Notes: a model not told the origin generated them from the letters alone. Positions 44,700-54,634 are shown, numbered from the stretch's first letter. The stretch: 64,000 nucleotides of DNA from an uncultured Granulosicoccus sp. (GCA_947492525.1 CANLNQ010000019.1:62001-126000), one strand, 5' to 3'. Numbers and translations: made by a program.

Positions 44700-47129
44700 A
44701 TGGGCATTGTCTTCTGGTTGGTGGTTCTGGCACTGACGTTGTTCGTGGTTTCCCGGCATCGACTCAGCCTGCCACTGGCAACGCTTGCCGGTGCCGGTAT
44801 TCTGGTGCTGGCCTCCGTGCTCGGCTTCCTCTCCGGTCTGGCAGGCTTCATCCTCGTCGTTCTGTTCATTGCCGTGGCCGTGCTGTTCAATGTGCGCAGC
44901 CTGCGACACCGCTTCTTCAGTCTGCCCATCCTGAAATATGTCAAGGTGGTGTTGCCACCGATGTCCGATACCGAAAGGGCCGCCATCGACGCCGGTACGG
45001 TCTGGTGGGAAGCGGAACTGTTCCGTGGCTCGCCCGACTGGGAGAAGCTCAACAGCTACCCGGAAGCGACACTGACCGCCGCCGAGCAGGCCTTTGTCGA
45101 CGGTCCGGCAGATACTCTGTGCAGCATGATGGATGACTGGCAGATCACCTATGAGCTGAATGATCTGCCGGCCGATGTCTGGCAATATATCAAGGAGCAG
45201 CGTTTTCTGGGCATGGTCATCCCCGAGTCCTATGGTGGCCTGGGATTTTCTGCCATGGCGCACTCCGAGGTGGTCACCAAGCTGGCAACGCGCAGCGTGA
45301 CCGGTGCGGTCAGTGTCATGGTGCCCAATTCTCTGGGACCCGCCGAGTTGTTGCTGCACTATGGCACCGAAGAGCAGAAAGACTACTACCTGCCAAGACT
45401 GGCCGTCGGAGAGGAGATTCCCTGTTTTGCATTGACCGGTCCGTCAGCCGGTTCCGATGCCGGTGCGATGCCCGACTATGGCATCGTCTGCAAGGGTCAG
45501 CACGAGGGCAAAGAGGTACTCGGTCTGCGGGTGACCTGGAACAAGCGTTACATCACGCTGGGCCCGATTGCCACCTTGCTGGGCCTTGCCTTCAAGGCCT
45601 ACGATCCGGACAAGCTGCTGGGTGATGAGGAAGATCTGGGCATAACCTGCGCCCTGATACCGACGTCCACCGAAGGGGTGAATATCGGCCGTCGTCATTT
45701 TCCGCTCAATCAGGCCTTCATGAACGGGCCCAACAGCGGCAAGGACGTCTTCATTCCCATGGACTGGATCATCGGTGGGCAGCCCATGCTGGGGCAGGGA
45801 TGGCGCATGCTGATGGAATCGCTCTCGGTCGGGCGCGGCATTTCCCTGCCTTCCAATGGCGTGGCATCGGGCAAGGCGACCTCACGTTTTGTCGGCGCCT
45901 ATTCGCGGGTTCGCAAGCAGTTCAATCTGCCCATCGGCAAGTTCGAAGGCATCGAAGAGGCGTTGGGCAGAATCGCCGGTCTGACCTACACGATGGATGC
46001 AGGTCGTCGGCTCACCTGTGCGGCTCTGGATCAGGGTGAAAAGCCGTCTGTCGTCTCCGCCATCCTGAAGTACTACAACACCGAAGGCATGCGAACCGTG
46101 CTCAACGACGGCATGGACATCATCGGTGGCAAGGGCATCTGCATGGGCCCGGGCAACTTCCTGGGCCGGCCTTATCAGGCCATTCCGGTGGGTATCACGG
46201 TGGAAGGGGCGAACATACTGACCCGCAGTCTGATCATTTTCGGGCAGGGCGCCATTCGTTGCCATCCCTGGTTGATGGATGAGATATCGGCGGCATCACA
46301 GCCCAATCAACAGGAAGCGCTGGAGAGCTTCGACGAGGCACTGATGGGGCATGTGGGCTACGCCATCCAGAATGGCTGTCGGTCCCTGTTTCACGGCTTG
46401 ACCAAGGGCGCGTTTGCCCCGGCACCGCAAGCCGGCGAGAACACCAAGTATTACCGGCGTCTTGCGCGAATGAGTTCTGCGTATTCCTTTCTGGCAGATT
46501 TCGCGATGCTGTTTCTCGGTGGCGGACTCAAGCGCAAGGAAATGTTGTCAGGCCGTTTTGCCGATGGCCTGATGCATATGTACATGGCGTCGGCGGTGCT
46601 CAAGCGCTTCGAGGATACGGGCCGGCCGGCAGAGGATCAGCCGTTGCTCGAATGGTCGGTTCGCAATGCGCTGTTCGAGACGCAGGTGGCGCTGGACCAG
46701 ATTCTGCGCAACTTCCCCAGTACCCCTGTCGGGCTGCTGCTGCGCGGTATCGTCTTTCCGCTGGGACGCCGCTATCGCACACCCAATGATCGTCTCACAC
46801 AGGCATGCGCAAGAATCCTGCTGGACGAATCAGCGGCACGGGATCGCCTGACCGAAGGCGTTTTCGTCAGCGATGATCCATCCGATGTCACCGGCTCCAT
46901 CGAACATGCGCTCAAGGCGGTGCTGGCAGCCGAGGATGCCGAACGCAAGCTCAAGGCCAGCGGTCTGGCCCGACCCATCGAGCAGGAACATGAAGCCTGG
47001 TTGCAGCAACTGGCCAGCGAGGGTGTGCTCACCTCCGACGAAGCAGACCTGCTGGGCAAGGCGGCAGCGGCGGTCAACACCGTCATCCAGGTGGATGACT
47101 TCCCCAACGATGTTCGCCAGGGCGCCTGA
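44700..47129 (+). CDS. fadE: Acyl-CoA dehydrogenase FadE
   Basis: First step of fatty-acid beta-oxidation. The 809-residue protein, near the E. coli FadE length of 814, has two or three N-terminal membrane segments (about residues 1-65), an acyl-CoA dehydrogenase core (about 90-530; motifs PESYGGLGFSAMAHSE, FALTGPSAGSDAG, GKGICMGPGN) and the DUF1974 C-terminal domain of FadE proteins. I chose the ATG at 44700 because GGAG lies nine bases upstream; another ATG 5 codons earlier lacks a site. Followed by a 12-bp repeat array. Confidence 0.93.
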   Translation: MGIVFWLVVLALTLFVVSRHRLSLPLATLAGAGILVLASVLGFLSGLAGFILVVLFIAVAVLFNVRSLRHRFFSLPILKYVKVVLPPMSDTERAAIDAGTVWWEAELFRGSPDWEKLNSYPEATLTAAEQAFVDGPADTLCSMMDDWQITYELNDLPADVWQYIKEQRFLGMVIPESYGGLGFSAMAHSEVVTKLATRSVTGAVSVMVPNSLGPAELLLHYGTEEQKDYYLPRLAVGEEIPCFALTGPSAGSDAGAMPDYGIVCKGQHEGKEVLGLRVTWNKRYITLGPIATLLGLAFKAYDPDKLLGDEEDLGITCALIPTSTEGVNIGRRHFPLNQAFMNGPNSGKDVFIPMDWIIGGQPMLGQGWRMLMESLSVGRGISLPSNGVASGKATSRFVGAYSRVRKQFNLPIGKFEGIEEALGRIAGLTYTMDAGRRLTCAALDQGEKPSVVSAILKYYNTEGMRTVLNDGMDIIGGKGICMGPGNFLGRPYQAIPVGITVEGANILTRSLIIFGQGAIRCHPWLMDEISAASQPNQQEALESFDEALMGHVGYAIQNGCRSLFHGLTKGAFAPAPQAGENTKYYRRLARMSSAYSFLADFAMLFLGGGLKRKEMLSGRFADGLMHMYMASAVLKRFEDTGRPAEDQPLLEWSVRNALFETQVALDQILRNFPSTPVGLLLRGIVFPLGRRYRTPNDRLTQACARILLDESAARDRLTEGVFVSDDPSDVTGSIEHALKAVLAAEDAERKLKASGLARPIEQEHEAWLQQLASEGVLTSDEADLLGKAAAAVNTVIQVDDFPNDVRQGA

Positions 47130-47156
47130 GGCTTTCACGAGATTGCTCGTAACCAG

Positions 47157-47252
47157 GTAAAAGCTCGGGTAAAAGCTCGGGTGAAAGCTCGGGTGAAAGC
47201 TCGGGTGAAAGCTCGGGTGAAAGCTCGGCTGGATGTTCGGGCAGTCGCTCGG
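47157..47252 (+). repeat. 12-bp tandem repeat after fadE
   Basis: Six near-perfect units of GTGAAAGCTCGG (the first two read GTAAAAGCTCGG) at 47157-47228, then two degenerate units to 47252. The array begins 28 bases after the fadE stop and fills the 172-bp gap to the convergent chalcone-isomerase-like gene. It is a multiple of three, but no start or ribosome-binding site supports translation on either strand. Confidence 0.92.
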
Positions 47253-47301
47253 CAAGCGGCGGATCGAGTGCCACGCTCGGCATTCGATCCGCCGAAACAC
47301 G

Positions 47302-47877
47302 TCAATTACCGAGCATGGCCGCCTTGAGTGACTTCTGGGCCGGGTTGTCGGACAGCCAGATGCCGAAAAGCGCCTGTTTGAAGGCCAGACCTTCGATGGT
47401 TGTCAGTTTCTCGCCATTGCGGTGGATATGGGTTCCCACACTGGGCTCGTAGGCCAGCGTGTAGCGACTGCCCGGTTCGATCTTGTCCTGCATGAAGCTC
47501 AGCATCTGATCGATCTGCGGCTGGATGGCCTGCGTGTTGCCGCCGGTGGACTTGGCAAAACCTTCATCGAGCGCTTCAACCAGCTTCTTGCGAGTCAGCA
47601 GATCCGAGAGGATATCAAGCCGTATCGCCATCGCCTCATCGGCGTCGACGATGCTGGCCGCGTCCGTGGTGGGGGAGGCCAGATACAGGCTGCCCACGTA
47701 GAGCTTGATGAACAGTTTCTTGCGAACGCCTGCGCCCTGATAGCTTGCCGTCTGTTCACCAATGGTAATCGTGTCATCGAGTGACTTGCCGGCGACCTTG
47801 GCAGCCTGCGCTGGCAGGTGGAGCAATGCTACGAGCAGCAGCAGCCATTTCAGGGTGCTTCCCGGGGTGTGTTTCAT
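47302..47877 (-). CDS. Chalcone-isomerase-like periplasmic protein
   Basis: A 191-residue protein of the chalcone-isomerase-like family. It begins with a signal peptide (KWLLLLVALLHLPAQA, cleavage near residue 25), then GVRKKLFIKLYVGSLYL and a late KQALFGIWLSDNPAQKSLKAAMLG, which is the family hallmark. Bacterial members are exported and of unknown function; the fold relates to fatty-acid binding proteins, which suits the lipid genes around it (inference). I chose the ATG at 47877 with GAGG upstream; the frame is open 35 codons further. Confidence 0.85.
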   Translation of the reverse strand: MKHTPGSTLKWLLLLVALLHLPAQAAKVAGKSLDDTITIGEQTASYQGAGVRKKLFIKLYVGSLYLASPTTDAASIVDADEAMAIRLDILSDLLTRKKLVEALDEGFAKSTGGNTQAIQPQIDQMLSFMQDKIEPGSRYTLAYEPSVGTHIHRNGEKLTTIEGLAFKQALFGIWLSDNPAQKSLKAAMLGN

Positions 47878-47902
47878 GGTGAAGGCCTCTTCTTTGTGGT
47901 GA

Positions 47903-47941
47903 AATAAGAAGGCCCGCACGGCAATCGATGCCAGCGGGCCC
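47903..47941 (-). terminator. Terminator-like hairpin on the minus strand, after volA
   Basis: Read on the minus strand, GGCCCGC (47940-47934) pairs with GCGGGCC (47917-47911), with inner pairing GGC/GCC, and is followed by TTCTTATTTC. It lies about 115 bases past the volA stop and 35 bases before the chalcone-isomerase-like start. It would end the fadL-volA transcript. Confidence 0.55.
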
Positions 47942-48056
47942 GGGGTGTGGTGTCTTGTGTGAATCAGCGAGTCGATGGCCACAGCGATCAGATGCTGTCC
48001 GACTCAGCGGTCAGATGGGCGTCTTCCCTGACGCCCGGCTTAAGTAGCGCTGCCGA

Positions 48057-50225
48057 CTACGGTAGAGGAGCAATGACCGTGCTGTCGGTAACAGGCAATT
48101 GCGTTCCCTGTGATGCGGCAAAGGTGGCTGTCTGGGTTTGCATCTCGACCGTTGCAGCCGCACTGGCCGCCGGGCTGAGAAGCGAGGCGTGATTCCCCAC
48201 CGAGAACTTGACCAGTCCACCGGTGGATGAACTGTCGACGATCTGCGTCAGACCGAGTTGACGGGCCAGTGGGTCGGTGCCGGCCAGCGGCGCGGTGGCC
48301 ACATTGTTGGGAATGACTGCATCGTCCAGCACTTCGATCATGTGCAACTGCGTCGAGCCCGACTGAGCCAGGGTAGCCGCATGATTGATCGGATCGCCGG
48401 AATCCAGAAGCGTCTGGGCCACGGTCAGGAAGGTGTTGTAGTCGGCCGAACCGGTCTCGATGCCGGCGCCGTCCAGCAGGCCCTGATTGATGATGGGTGC
48501 GAAGGTATCCGAATTGGCCAGCAGCTGGGCAATGCCACCGCCGGCCATGCCCAGAGTGGCGCTCTGGAAACTGTTGTCGAACGACAGCATGACCGTACCG
48601 ACGATCCCGCCAAGCGAATGACCAACGAAGTTCAGGTTGCCGGCATTGAAGCTCACACCCTCTACTTGCGCAGACGTCAGACTGGCTTTCAGAGCAAACA
48701 GATCGGCAACCGACTGGCGCAGATTGTCGCGGGAATTGGCCAGGTTCTGCAGATTGATGAAGTACTTGCCAGAGGTGTCTGCCAGCCCGTCCGGACCGGT
48801 ATCTTCCACTTCTGTACCGTCTTCCAGCGGATTGGTTGCCAGGTCGACATCGAAGGTACGTTCATGCACCCCGAATGGCGAGTTGACCGCGTGCAGGGGG
48901 TTGGTCGGGTCTGTCAAACCGTGCAGAGGCATATCAATGGCAATGACGGCACGGCCGGCATCGGCCATGGCATCGGCAACCGCCAGCATGAAGGAGCGAT
49001 TGCCGGTGATGCCGTGCTGAAAGATGGTGACCGGCCAGCCGTCTGCCGGCATGTTGCCGCCGCTGGCCGAATTGGCATTGGGCACAGTCATCAGAACCGG
49101 AATGGTCTCCGTGGAGGTCAGCACCGGTGCGTAATCGGGCGTCAGTGAATCATTGAACGTACCGACCACATTGCCGTCGGCATTCTTCCAGAAACTGTTG
49201 AGCACCTCGGAGACATCGTCTGCGTCACTGACATCAGCCTCGTCGGCCAGGGCTGTCAGGTAGTACGGCAGCTCCAGAGAACCGATGTAGATGTCGGCCT
49301 TGCCACCGGCCGGACTGGTCTGTCCGGAATTACCCAAGCGCAGCACACTGCTGCCGGATTGATCCTGCGCGGCCTGCAGCACTTCGCGGGTCGATTGCGT
49401 TCTGAAGACCCAGGTGAGGGCGACATCGGAGGCATCGATACCGGCAGCGGCCTGCGCCGCGGCCAGCTGAGAGCCGGTGGCCCCGCGCAGCAATTCGAGT
49501 TGTCCCAGTGTCTGCGCGCGAGCTGTAAGTGCCGCGAGTTCTGCCTGTTCGGCCTCATCGGGATCGTCCATCAGCGTCAGTTCCTGCAACCTGGCTGCAT
49601 CGGTCTCGGGCAGCCCCAGCGCCTGCTCACCCTTCAGCAGGTCATAGGTCAGACTGGCCTCCAGGGCATTGCCATCCACATCCGTGATACCGCTGGTCAG
49701 AACCACCATGTAGTCGCTCTTGGGATTCAGGGGCACGGTGGGAATCAGCACCAGTTGGTTGCCAATGGAGGTGGCCGCCATCAGACGCGGATCCGAGATT
49801 TCCGACAGTACGCCCGTGACACCCACGGCCTGCACCGTTGATACCTCGAATACGCGGATCGTGTCACCGATGACAAGGGTGGCTGGATCCAGCGCTTCAC
49901 TGATGGTCGTGCTGATGGGAGCAACCGTGGAGAAACCATCCAGCTGATTCAGTGCGACTCGCGGGTTGGCAAGGGTCTCATCATCGCCTTCGCTCAGCGG
50001 CAAGTCCAGCGTACCGTCGGTTGAGGTGAGCAGAAACAGGCTATTGGGAAACGGCAGAACAGGATTGGCAGGGTCGGGGCTGAACAGGGCCTGTGGCTCG
50101 GTTGTTGCCGCGATGTTGGCATCCAGTTCAGCCTTGCTGCCGTCGAAGTCGTAGTTCGAATCGCTGCTGCAGGCAGCCAGGGTCAACAGCAGGGGCGCTG
50201 CAACCAATGAAGTGTAGTGTTTCAT
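48057..50225 (-). CDS. volA: VolA/Pla-1-type outer-membrane lipase lipoprotein
   Basis: A 722-residue lipoprotein lipase. The signal peptide ends in a lipobox (TLAAC, lipidated Cys19), the serine hydrolase nucleophile lies in GHSLGG, and FQHGITG forms the oxyanion region; a BIG-like N-terminal part (about 45-230) precedes the hydrolase domain (about 380-700). In Vibrio cholerae VolA is surface exposed, cleaves lysophosphatidylcholine and is encoded beside a FadL homologue; the same pairing occurs here, 12 bases after fadL. A second ATG two codons upstream is possible, but the AAAGG site spaces better to 50225. Confidence 0.83.
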   Translation of the reverse strand: MKHYTSLVAAPLLLTLAACSSDSNYDFDGSKAELDANIAATTEPQALFSPDPANPVLPFPNSLFLLTSTDGTLDLPLSEGDDETLANPRVALNQLDGFSTVAPISTTISEALDPATLVIGDTIRVFEVSTVQAVGVTGVLSEISDPRLMAATSIGNQLVLIPTVPLNPKSDYMVVLTSGITDVDGNALEASLTYDLLKGEQALGLPETDAARLQELTLMDDPDEAEQAELAALTARAQTLGQLELLRGATGSQLAAAQAAAGIDASDVALTWVFRTQSTREVLQAAQDQSGSSVLRLGNSGQTSPAGGKADIYIGSLELPYYLTALADEADVSDADDVSEVLNSFWKNADGNVVGTFNDSLTPDYAPVLTSTETIPVLMTVPNANSASGGNMPADGWPVTIFQHGITGNRSFMLAVADAMADAGRAVIAIDMPLHGLTDPTNPLHAVNSPFGVHERTFDVDLATNPLEDGTEVEDTGPDGLADTSGKYFINLQNLANSRDNLRQSVADLFALKASLTSAQVEGVSFNAGNLNFVGHSLGGIVGTVMLSFDNSFQSATLGMAGGGIAQLLANSDTFAPIINQGLLDGAGIETGSADYNTFLTVAQTLLDSGDPINHAATLAQSGSTQLHMIEVLDDAVIPNNVATAPLAGTDPLARQLGLTQIVDSSSTGGLVKFSVGNHASLLSPAASAAATVEMQTQTATFAASQGTQLPVTDSTVIAPLP

Positions 50226-50237
50226 GTGCATGGGCCT

Positions 50238-51677
50238 TTATTTGAATGACCAGTTGAGCTGGGCGCCGACGATATGGACGTGTGAATCATAGGTGCCGCG
50301 CACTTCCTGGCCCACACCTTCGGATTCCGGGTCGGTGTGATCAATGGGGGTTTCATCGAGCATCAGCAGGGAATATCCGACGTCGAAGGAAAAACGCTGG
50401 CTGACGTTGTAGCCGGCACCAAACGAGAGCCAGGTACGATCATTTCCGGGTATTCGCGCGGTACGACGGGTCGCATCGGGAATGGCTTCTTCGTCGAAGG
50501 CCACGCCGGCACGCAGTGTCAGCTTGTCGCTGTGGGTGTAGTTCAGACCCGCAGAGTAGCGCATCACATCCTCCCACTCCTGCACTGACAAGGTATCGCC
50601 CTGTGCCGGATTGTCGTAGACCACTCGGATCTCTTCGAGTGAGCTCCAGCCCGTCCAGGTGATATCGCCGAGCAGCTGTACCTTGGGCGTCGCCTGATAG
50701 GCAGTGGAGAGGGAGAGCGTCGCCGGTAAATCCACCTCTGCGGTGGCATCGGAGTCGGTGAGAAAATTCTGTGTCACGAATTGACCTTGCGGATCATCAC
50801 CGGTGTTGCTGGCAAAGACATCCTGAAGGTTCTGGGGGGTTGTGAAATCGCCATCACCGTCGATTTCATGATCGACCGAGTGGCGGTAGGCAACACCGAT
50901 CTTGAGCTTGTCGTTTGGTGTGAACAGGGCGCCGAGATTGAATCCGATCTCCGTGGAGTCGCCCGTGACCTCGCCATAGCCATCATTGTTCACATTGCCA
51001 GGGGTCAGGCCTGCATTGATACAATCGGTTGAGGTGATGCTGTTGTCATCTCTGGCAGCGATTCCCAGGCAGGCAGCGCCTGAATCGACCGCGCTGCCGA
51101 GCTCGGCCGAGAGTTGCTGGACGCTGATGCCGAATCCGAGGCTGACCTTGTCGGAGAGTCTGTAGGACAGGGCGGGGTTGATATCGATGACGCTCAGGCC
51201 GCTTTTCACCGTGGTGTAGCGTCCTTTCCAGTTGGAATCGTATTCGGTGGAGGAACCAAACGGCGCACCGATACTCAGACCATAACTCCACTGCTCGTTG
51301 ATCGGGGCAACGTAGTAGAAGTTGGGCAGCGCTGAGGTGGTACCGGCATCGGCAGTATCCGGCCCGGAGGCGGTGGCTCGGCCAACAGCCGCACCCAGTG
51401 TGGTGCCATTGTCCGTCCATTGGGTATCGGTGGTCAGCAGGTGTACGCCGACAATCACTTGCCGCCCTTCGATCTGACTCATGCCGGCCGGATTGAACCA
51501 CACGGTGGAGCCATCGTGACTGACGGCTGCGGCACCGGCGTAGGCATTACCAAGGCCCGAGGCGCCATGCTCCACCAAGGCAAAGCCTCCCGCCTGGGCG
51601 ACGCCGGTCAGTCCGGCGAGGCCGATAAACCCCACAAGGGTTCCCAGCGGTCTGAGCCGCCTGTTTTGTCTAGACAT
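50238..51677 (-). CDS. fadL: FadL-family outer-membrane fatty-acid transporter
   Basis: A 479-residue beta-barrel porin that brings long-chain fatty acids across the outer membrane. After a signal peptide (cleavage near AQA-GG, residue 29) comes the plug segment GGFALVEHGASGLGNAYAGA and the FNPAGMS motif, diagnostic of FadL. The barrel ends in NWSFK with a terminal aromatic near the C-terminus. A strong AGGAGAA site precedes the ATG. It heads a two-gene operon with volA. Confidence 0.92.
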   Translation of the reverse strand: MSRQNRRLRPLGTLVGFIGLAGLTGVAQAGGFALVEHGASGLGNAYAGAAAVSHDGSTVWFNPAGMSQIEGRQVIVGVHLLTTDTQWTDNGTTLGAAVGRATASGPDTADAGTTSALPNFYYVAPINEQWSYGLSIGAPFGSSTEYDSNWKGRYTTVKSGLSVIDINPALSYRLSDKVSLGFGISVQQLSAELGSAVDSGAACLGIAARDDNSITSTDCINAGLTPGNVNNDGYGEVTGDSTEIGFNLGALFTPNDKLKIGVAYRHSVDHEIDGDGDFTTPQNLQDVFASNTGDDPQGQFVTQNFLTDSDATAEVDLPATLSLSTAYQATPKVQLLGDITWTGWSSLEEIRVVYDNPAQGDTLSVQEWEDVMRYSAGLNYTHSDKLTLRAGVAFDEEAIPDATRRTARIPGNDRTWLSFGAGYNVSQRFSFDVGYSLLMLDETPIDHTDPESEGVGQEVRGTYDSHVHIVGAQLNWSFK

Positions 51678-52315
51678 TATTTCTCCTGGAAATCGGGGTG
51701 GTTTATCAGGGGCCGGGAAGTTGGTGATGCGGCCTGCCTGACAGAGGTGTCAACGCAGACTACCCTTACTTAAGTATAGGCTCAAGTGCTTTTCCGCACC
51801 ATCAGCAATGTACAGTAATGATAGTGTCAATCGCCGGCTTCCGCGGCGCAGGTAACATGCATGTAACCGGTCGCTGCAGATCCGTTATTGCTTGTTCTGG
51901 CCGGGCAAGTGTGAATGCCTTTTTCAGGTAACGGGTTTTCAGATTCAGGGAACAATTCACTTGTTGCAATGCTCTAGAAAGCGAAAGGTGTGCAAAGACG
52001 TCAGCCTGCCTGCCGGTGTGCAGTGCAGGCTCGGCGTCAGCAGACGAGGCTTGGCAGTATATTCAACGACAGTCCGGGCGGGGTTCTGATGATTTCCGAC
52101 AGACAAAAGGGCGCTGTGCATCGATGCTGTCATTGCCATATTCATGCCGGTGCAGACGGCAGAGGGGCTTGCCATCGGTATTTGATCGCCAGAGTGCAGC
52201 CTGCTGCGCAGCATCGCGAGTCTGCGACAAGACGGCAAGACCGGGCACAAGCGATTATAGTGAACTCAGGGCTTTCGCCGTCCATCCCTTCACACGGAGT
52301 TCAACTGGTAACTGA
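51678..52315. other. 638-bp gap between fadL and the MoxR block
   Basis: This stretch separates two divergent operons. Near 51767-51776 it has the palindrome TACTTAAGTA, 90 bases before the fadL start. TATAGT at 52256-52261 could be a -10 box for the plus-strand block, without a clear -35. Open frames exist on both strands (up to about 110 codons) but are Arg/Cys-rich, lack ribosome-binding sites and resemble nothing I know. I consider the gap noncoding. Confidence 0.5.
51767..51776. promoter_or_regulatory. Palindrome TACTTAAGTA upstream of fadL
   Basis: A perfect 10-base palindrome inside a slightly longer imperfect one, in the promoter region of fadL-volA. It could be an operator for a fatty-acid-responsive repressor, but it does not clearly match the FadR or PsrA sites I know. 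Confidence 0.3.
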
Positions 52316-54634
52316 ATGATGTTCGAACTCTTGTTCAACTACCCGATAGAGCTGTGGCAACAGGCCAGGCTCGGCTTCGATTCCAGCCTGCCATTATGGG
52401 CTCTGCCTGTGAGCATGGCGATCCTGGTGCTGCTGATCGTGGTCTCGCTGTGGCGACGTGATCTCGGCGTGGGGCGGCGTAGCACGGTTGCCGTGCTGCA
52501 GGGCTTGCTGGCCGTGGTGATACTGACCATGCTCTGGCAGCCGGTCCTGCAGGTCTCGGTGGCCGAGCGCGGTGAGAACACGGTTGCCTGGGTGCTGGAT
52601 GGATCGCGCAGCATGGCGCTGAGAGATGCTGCTGACTCAGGCTTGTCCTCGGCAGAGAGTACCGCACGCTTCGAGGCGGGCCGGCAGGCACTGCAGGATC
52701 TGGACATCGACAATGCCGACGAATTCTCGGCGCAGCTCTATCGTCTGGACGACAGCCTGACGCCTGTGGACTCCGTGGATGAGCTATCTGCCGATTCGCT
52801 TGCACCGCGGTCCAATATCGGACCGGGCCTGGACCAGCTTCTCGGTACGGTCAGTGAAGCGGCCCTGGCCGCGGTGGTGCTGGTATCCGACGGTGCCGAC
52901 AACAGCGATCGTATCGATAGCCGCTGGTGGCAGTCTCTTGCGGCAGCCGGAATACCGGTGCATACCGTTGGGGTCGGGCAAGCGGATGATCCTGACGATC
53001 TGGAACTCAGTGATGTACTGATGCCGGACAGTGCCCAGCCAAATACCGAGCTGATCGCTCGTGTCCGTGTGTCTCACGGGGCCGGCGGTCTGGCACGCTT
53101 GCGGGTCATGTCCGGTACCCAGTTGCTGGCGGCGGAGGATATCCAGCTACCGGCGGATGCGGGAGAAAGCCTTCATTCGCTGAGCTTTTCAAGCGGCGAG
53201 AGCGGTACTCGGCAACTGGAATTCAGTATCGAGCGCTTGCCGGATGAGGGCAGTGCCGTGGCCGCCAGCGATCCGCTGCCTGCCAACAATCGCCAGCCCA
53301 GAATCCTGCGAGTCGTCGATGCACCCAGGCGCATACTGTATGTGGAGGGCGAGCCTCGCTGGGAGTACAAGTTTTTGCGGCGTGCCATGGATACACATCC
53401 CGGCGTCACCGTGGTGTCACTGCTGCGCACCTCACCCAACAAGTTCTATCGACAGGGTGTTCGTGACGGCGAAGAGCTGGCCGATGGGTTTCCGACGACC
53501 CGTGAGCAACTGTTCACCTACGATGCGGTGATCATCGGCAGTCTCGAGGCCGCGGAGTTGTCGACAGCTCAGCAGAGTGCACTGCGCGACTTTGTCAGTC
53601 TGCGTGGCGGCAGCCTGCTGATGCTTGGCGGCCGACAGGGTCTGGCTGATGGGGGCTGGGGACGCTCGGTGGTCGCCGCGGCCTTGCCGATTCAACTGAG
53701 CAGTCGAACGGGCGTGAAGACCTTCAGCCGCGAGCGCGCCGTCGTCATGCCCTCATTGACCGGTCTGCGTACCCCTTGGCTGCAGTTGGCCGAGGGCACT
53801 CAGGCCAATATCGATGCCTGGCAGAGTCTGCCCGAACTGGCTGATTATCAGACCCTGGGGCAGGTCAAGCCCGGTGCGCTGACACTGCTGGAGCAGACTC
53901 CCTCGGATGACAATCGACGGTTCGAGCCCTTGCTGGTGGCACAGCGCTACGGGCGAGGGCAGAGCCTGGTGCTGGCAACCAGTGGCACCTGGCGATGGCA
54001 GATGCGATTGCCGTCAGAGGATATGCGTCATGAACGATTCTGGCGTCAGCTGTTGAGCATGACGGTGGAGCAGAGTCTGCCGAGGCTACGCTTGCAAGCG
54101 GACAAGCCGGTGTACCGGGATGCCGATTCGGCCAGCCTGTCATTGCTGGCCTACAATGCAGACTACACCGATCTGCAGGTGTCCGAGCTGCCAGTGACGG
54201 TCAGTGCGCCCGATGGCAGCACGCAGACCGTTTCTCTCTATCCGGAGAACGATCGCCCCGGGCACTATTCGGGACAGATTCCGATGAACCTCGATGGCCC
54301 GTATTCGGTCGCTGCCAGTTCGCCGCTGGAAGGCGAGTCGCCCGCGCCATCACTTGCCAGTGTGGAGCAGTGGTGGGTGCGCGAGTCCGGCAATGCGGAA
54401 GATTATGCATCGGGCCTGCAGGCAGGCTTTCTGCAGCGTATCAGTGAGGTGAGTGGTGGCACCTATTTGCCCTTGAATGATATCGAACGACTGAATGGTG
54501 TGCTGGCTGCCGAGAACGCTGCCTTGAAGCGAGAAAGTCGTCTGCCTCTGTGGAACATGCCTTTTCTGTTTCTGTGTGTTCTGTTGCTCAAACTGATCGA
54601 GTGGTCATTGCGATTGAAATGGAAACGTTTGTGA
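52316..54634 (+). CDS. VWA / GATase-like membrane protein (MoxR block)
   Basis: A 772-residue inner-membrane protein: two N-terminal membrane segments (about 28-46 and 58-76), a von Willebrand A domain starting at LDGSRS (residues 95-99, matching the DxSxS metal site), a class-I-glutamine-amidotransferase-like domain (about 335-480, starting RRILYVEGEPRWEYKFL) and a C-terminal membrane helix (about 750-768). The large middle part is thus periplasmic. No catalytic Cys is seen in the GATase-like part, so it is probably not an amidotransferase. First gene of the block. A second ATG follows immediately. Confidence 0.7.
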   Translation: MMFELLFNYPIELWQQARLGFDSSLPLWALPVSMAILVLLIVVSLWRRDLGVGRRSTVAVLQGLLAVVILTMLWQPVLQVSVAERGENTVAWVLDGSRSMALRDAADSGLSSAESTARFEAGRQALQDLDIDNADEFSAQLYRLDDSLTPVDSVDELSADSLAPRSNIGPGLDQLLGTVSEAALAAVVLVSDGADNSDRIDSRWWQSLAAAGIPVHTVGVGQADDPDDLELSDVLMPDSAQPNTELIARVRVSHGAGGLARLRVMSGTQLLAAEDIQLPADAGESLHSLSFSSGESGTRQLEFSIERLPDEGSAVAASDPLPANNRQPRILRVVDAPRRILYVEGEPRWEYKFLRRAMDTHPGVTVVSLLRTSPNKFYRQGVRDGEELADGFPTTREQLFTYDAVIIGSLEAAELSTAQQSALRDFVSLRGGSLLMLGGRQGLADGGWGRSVVAAALPIQLSSRTGVKTFSRERAVVMPSLTGLRTPWLQLAEGTQANIDAWQSLPELADYQTLGQVKPGALTLLEQTPSDDNRRFEPLLVAQRYGRGQSLVLATSGTWRWQMRLPSEDMRHERFWRQLLSMTVEQSLPRLRLQADKPVYRDADSASLSLLAYNADYTDLQVSELPVTVSAPDGSTQTVSLYPENDRPGHYSGQIPMNLDGPYSVAASSPLEGESPAPSLASVEQWWVRESGNAEDYASGLQAGFLQRISEVSGGTYLPLNDIERLNGVLAAENAALKRESRLPLWNMPFLFLCVLLLKLIEWSLRLKWKRL

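Noticed and set aside
46830..47300. Minus-strand frame with repeated SFHP peptide
   Set aside because: Pure by-product of the 12-bp repeat plus antisense to the end of fadE; no ribosome-binding site.
51892..52319. Two overlapping open frames of 65 and 109 codons before the MoxR block
   Set aside because: Arg/Cys/His-rich composition, no ribosome-binding site and no recognisable domain.
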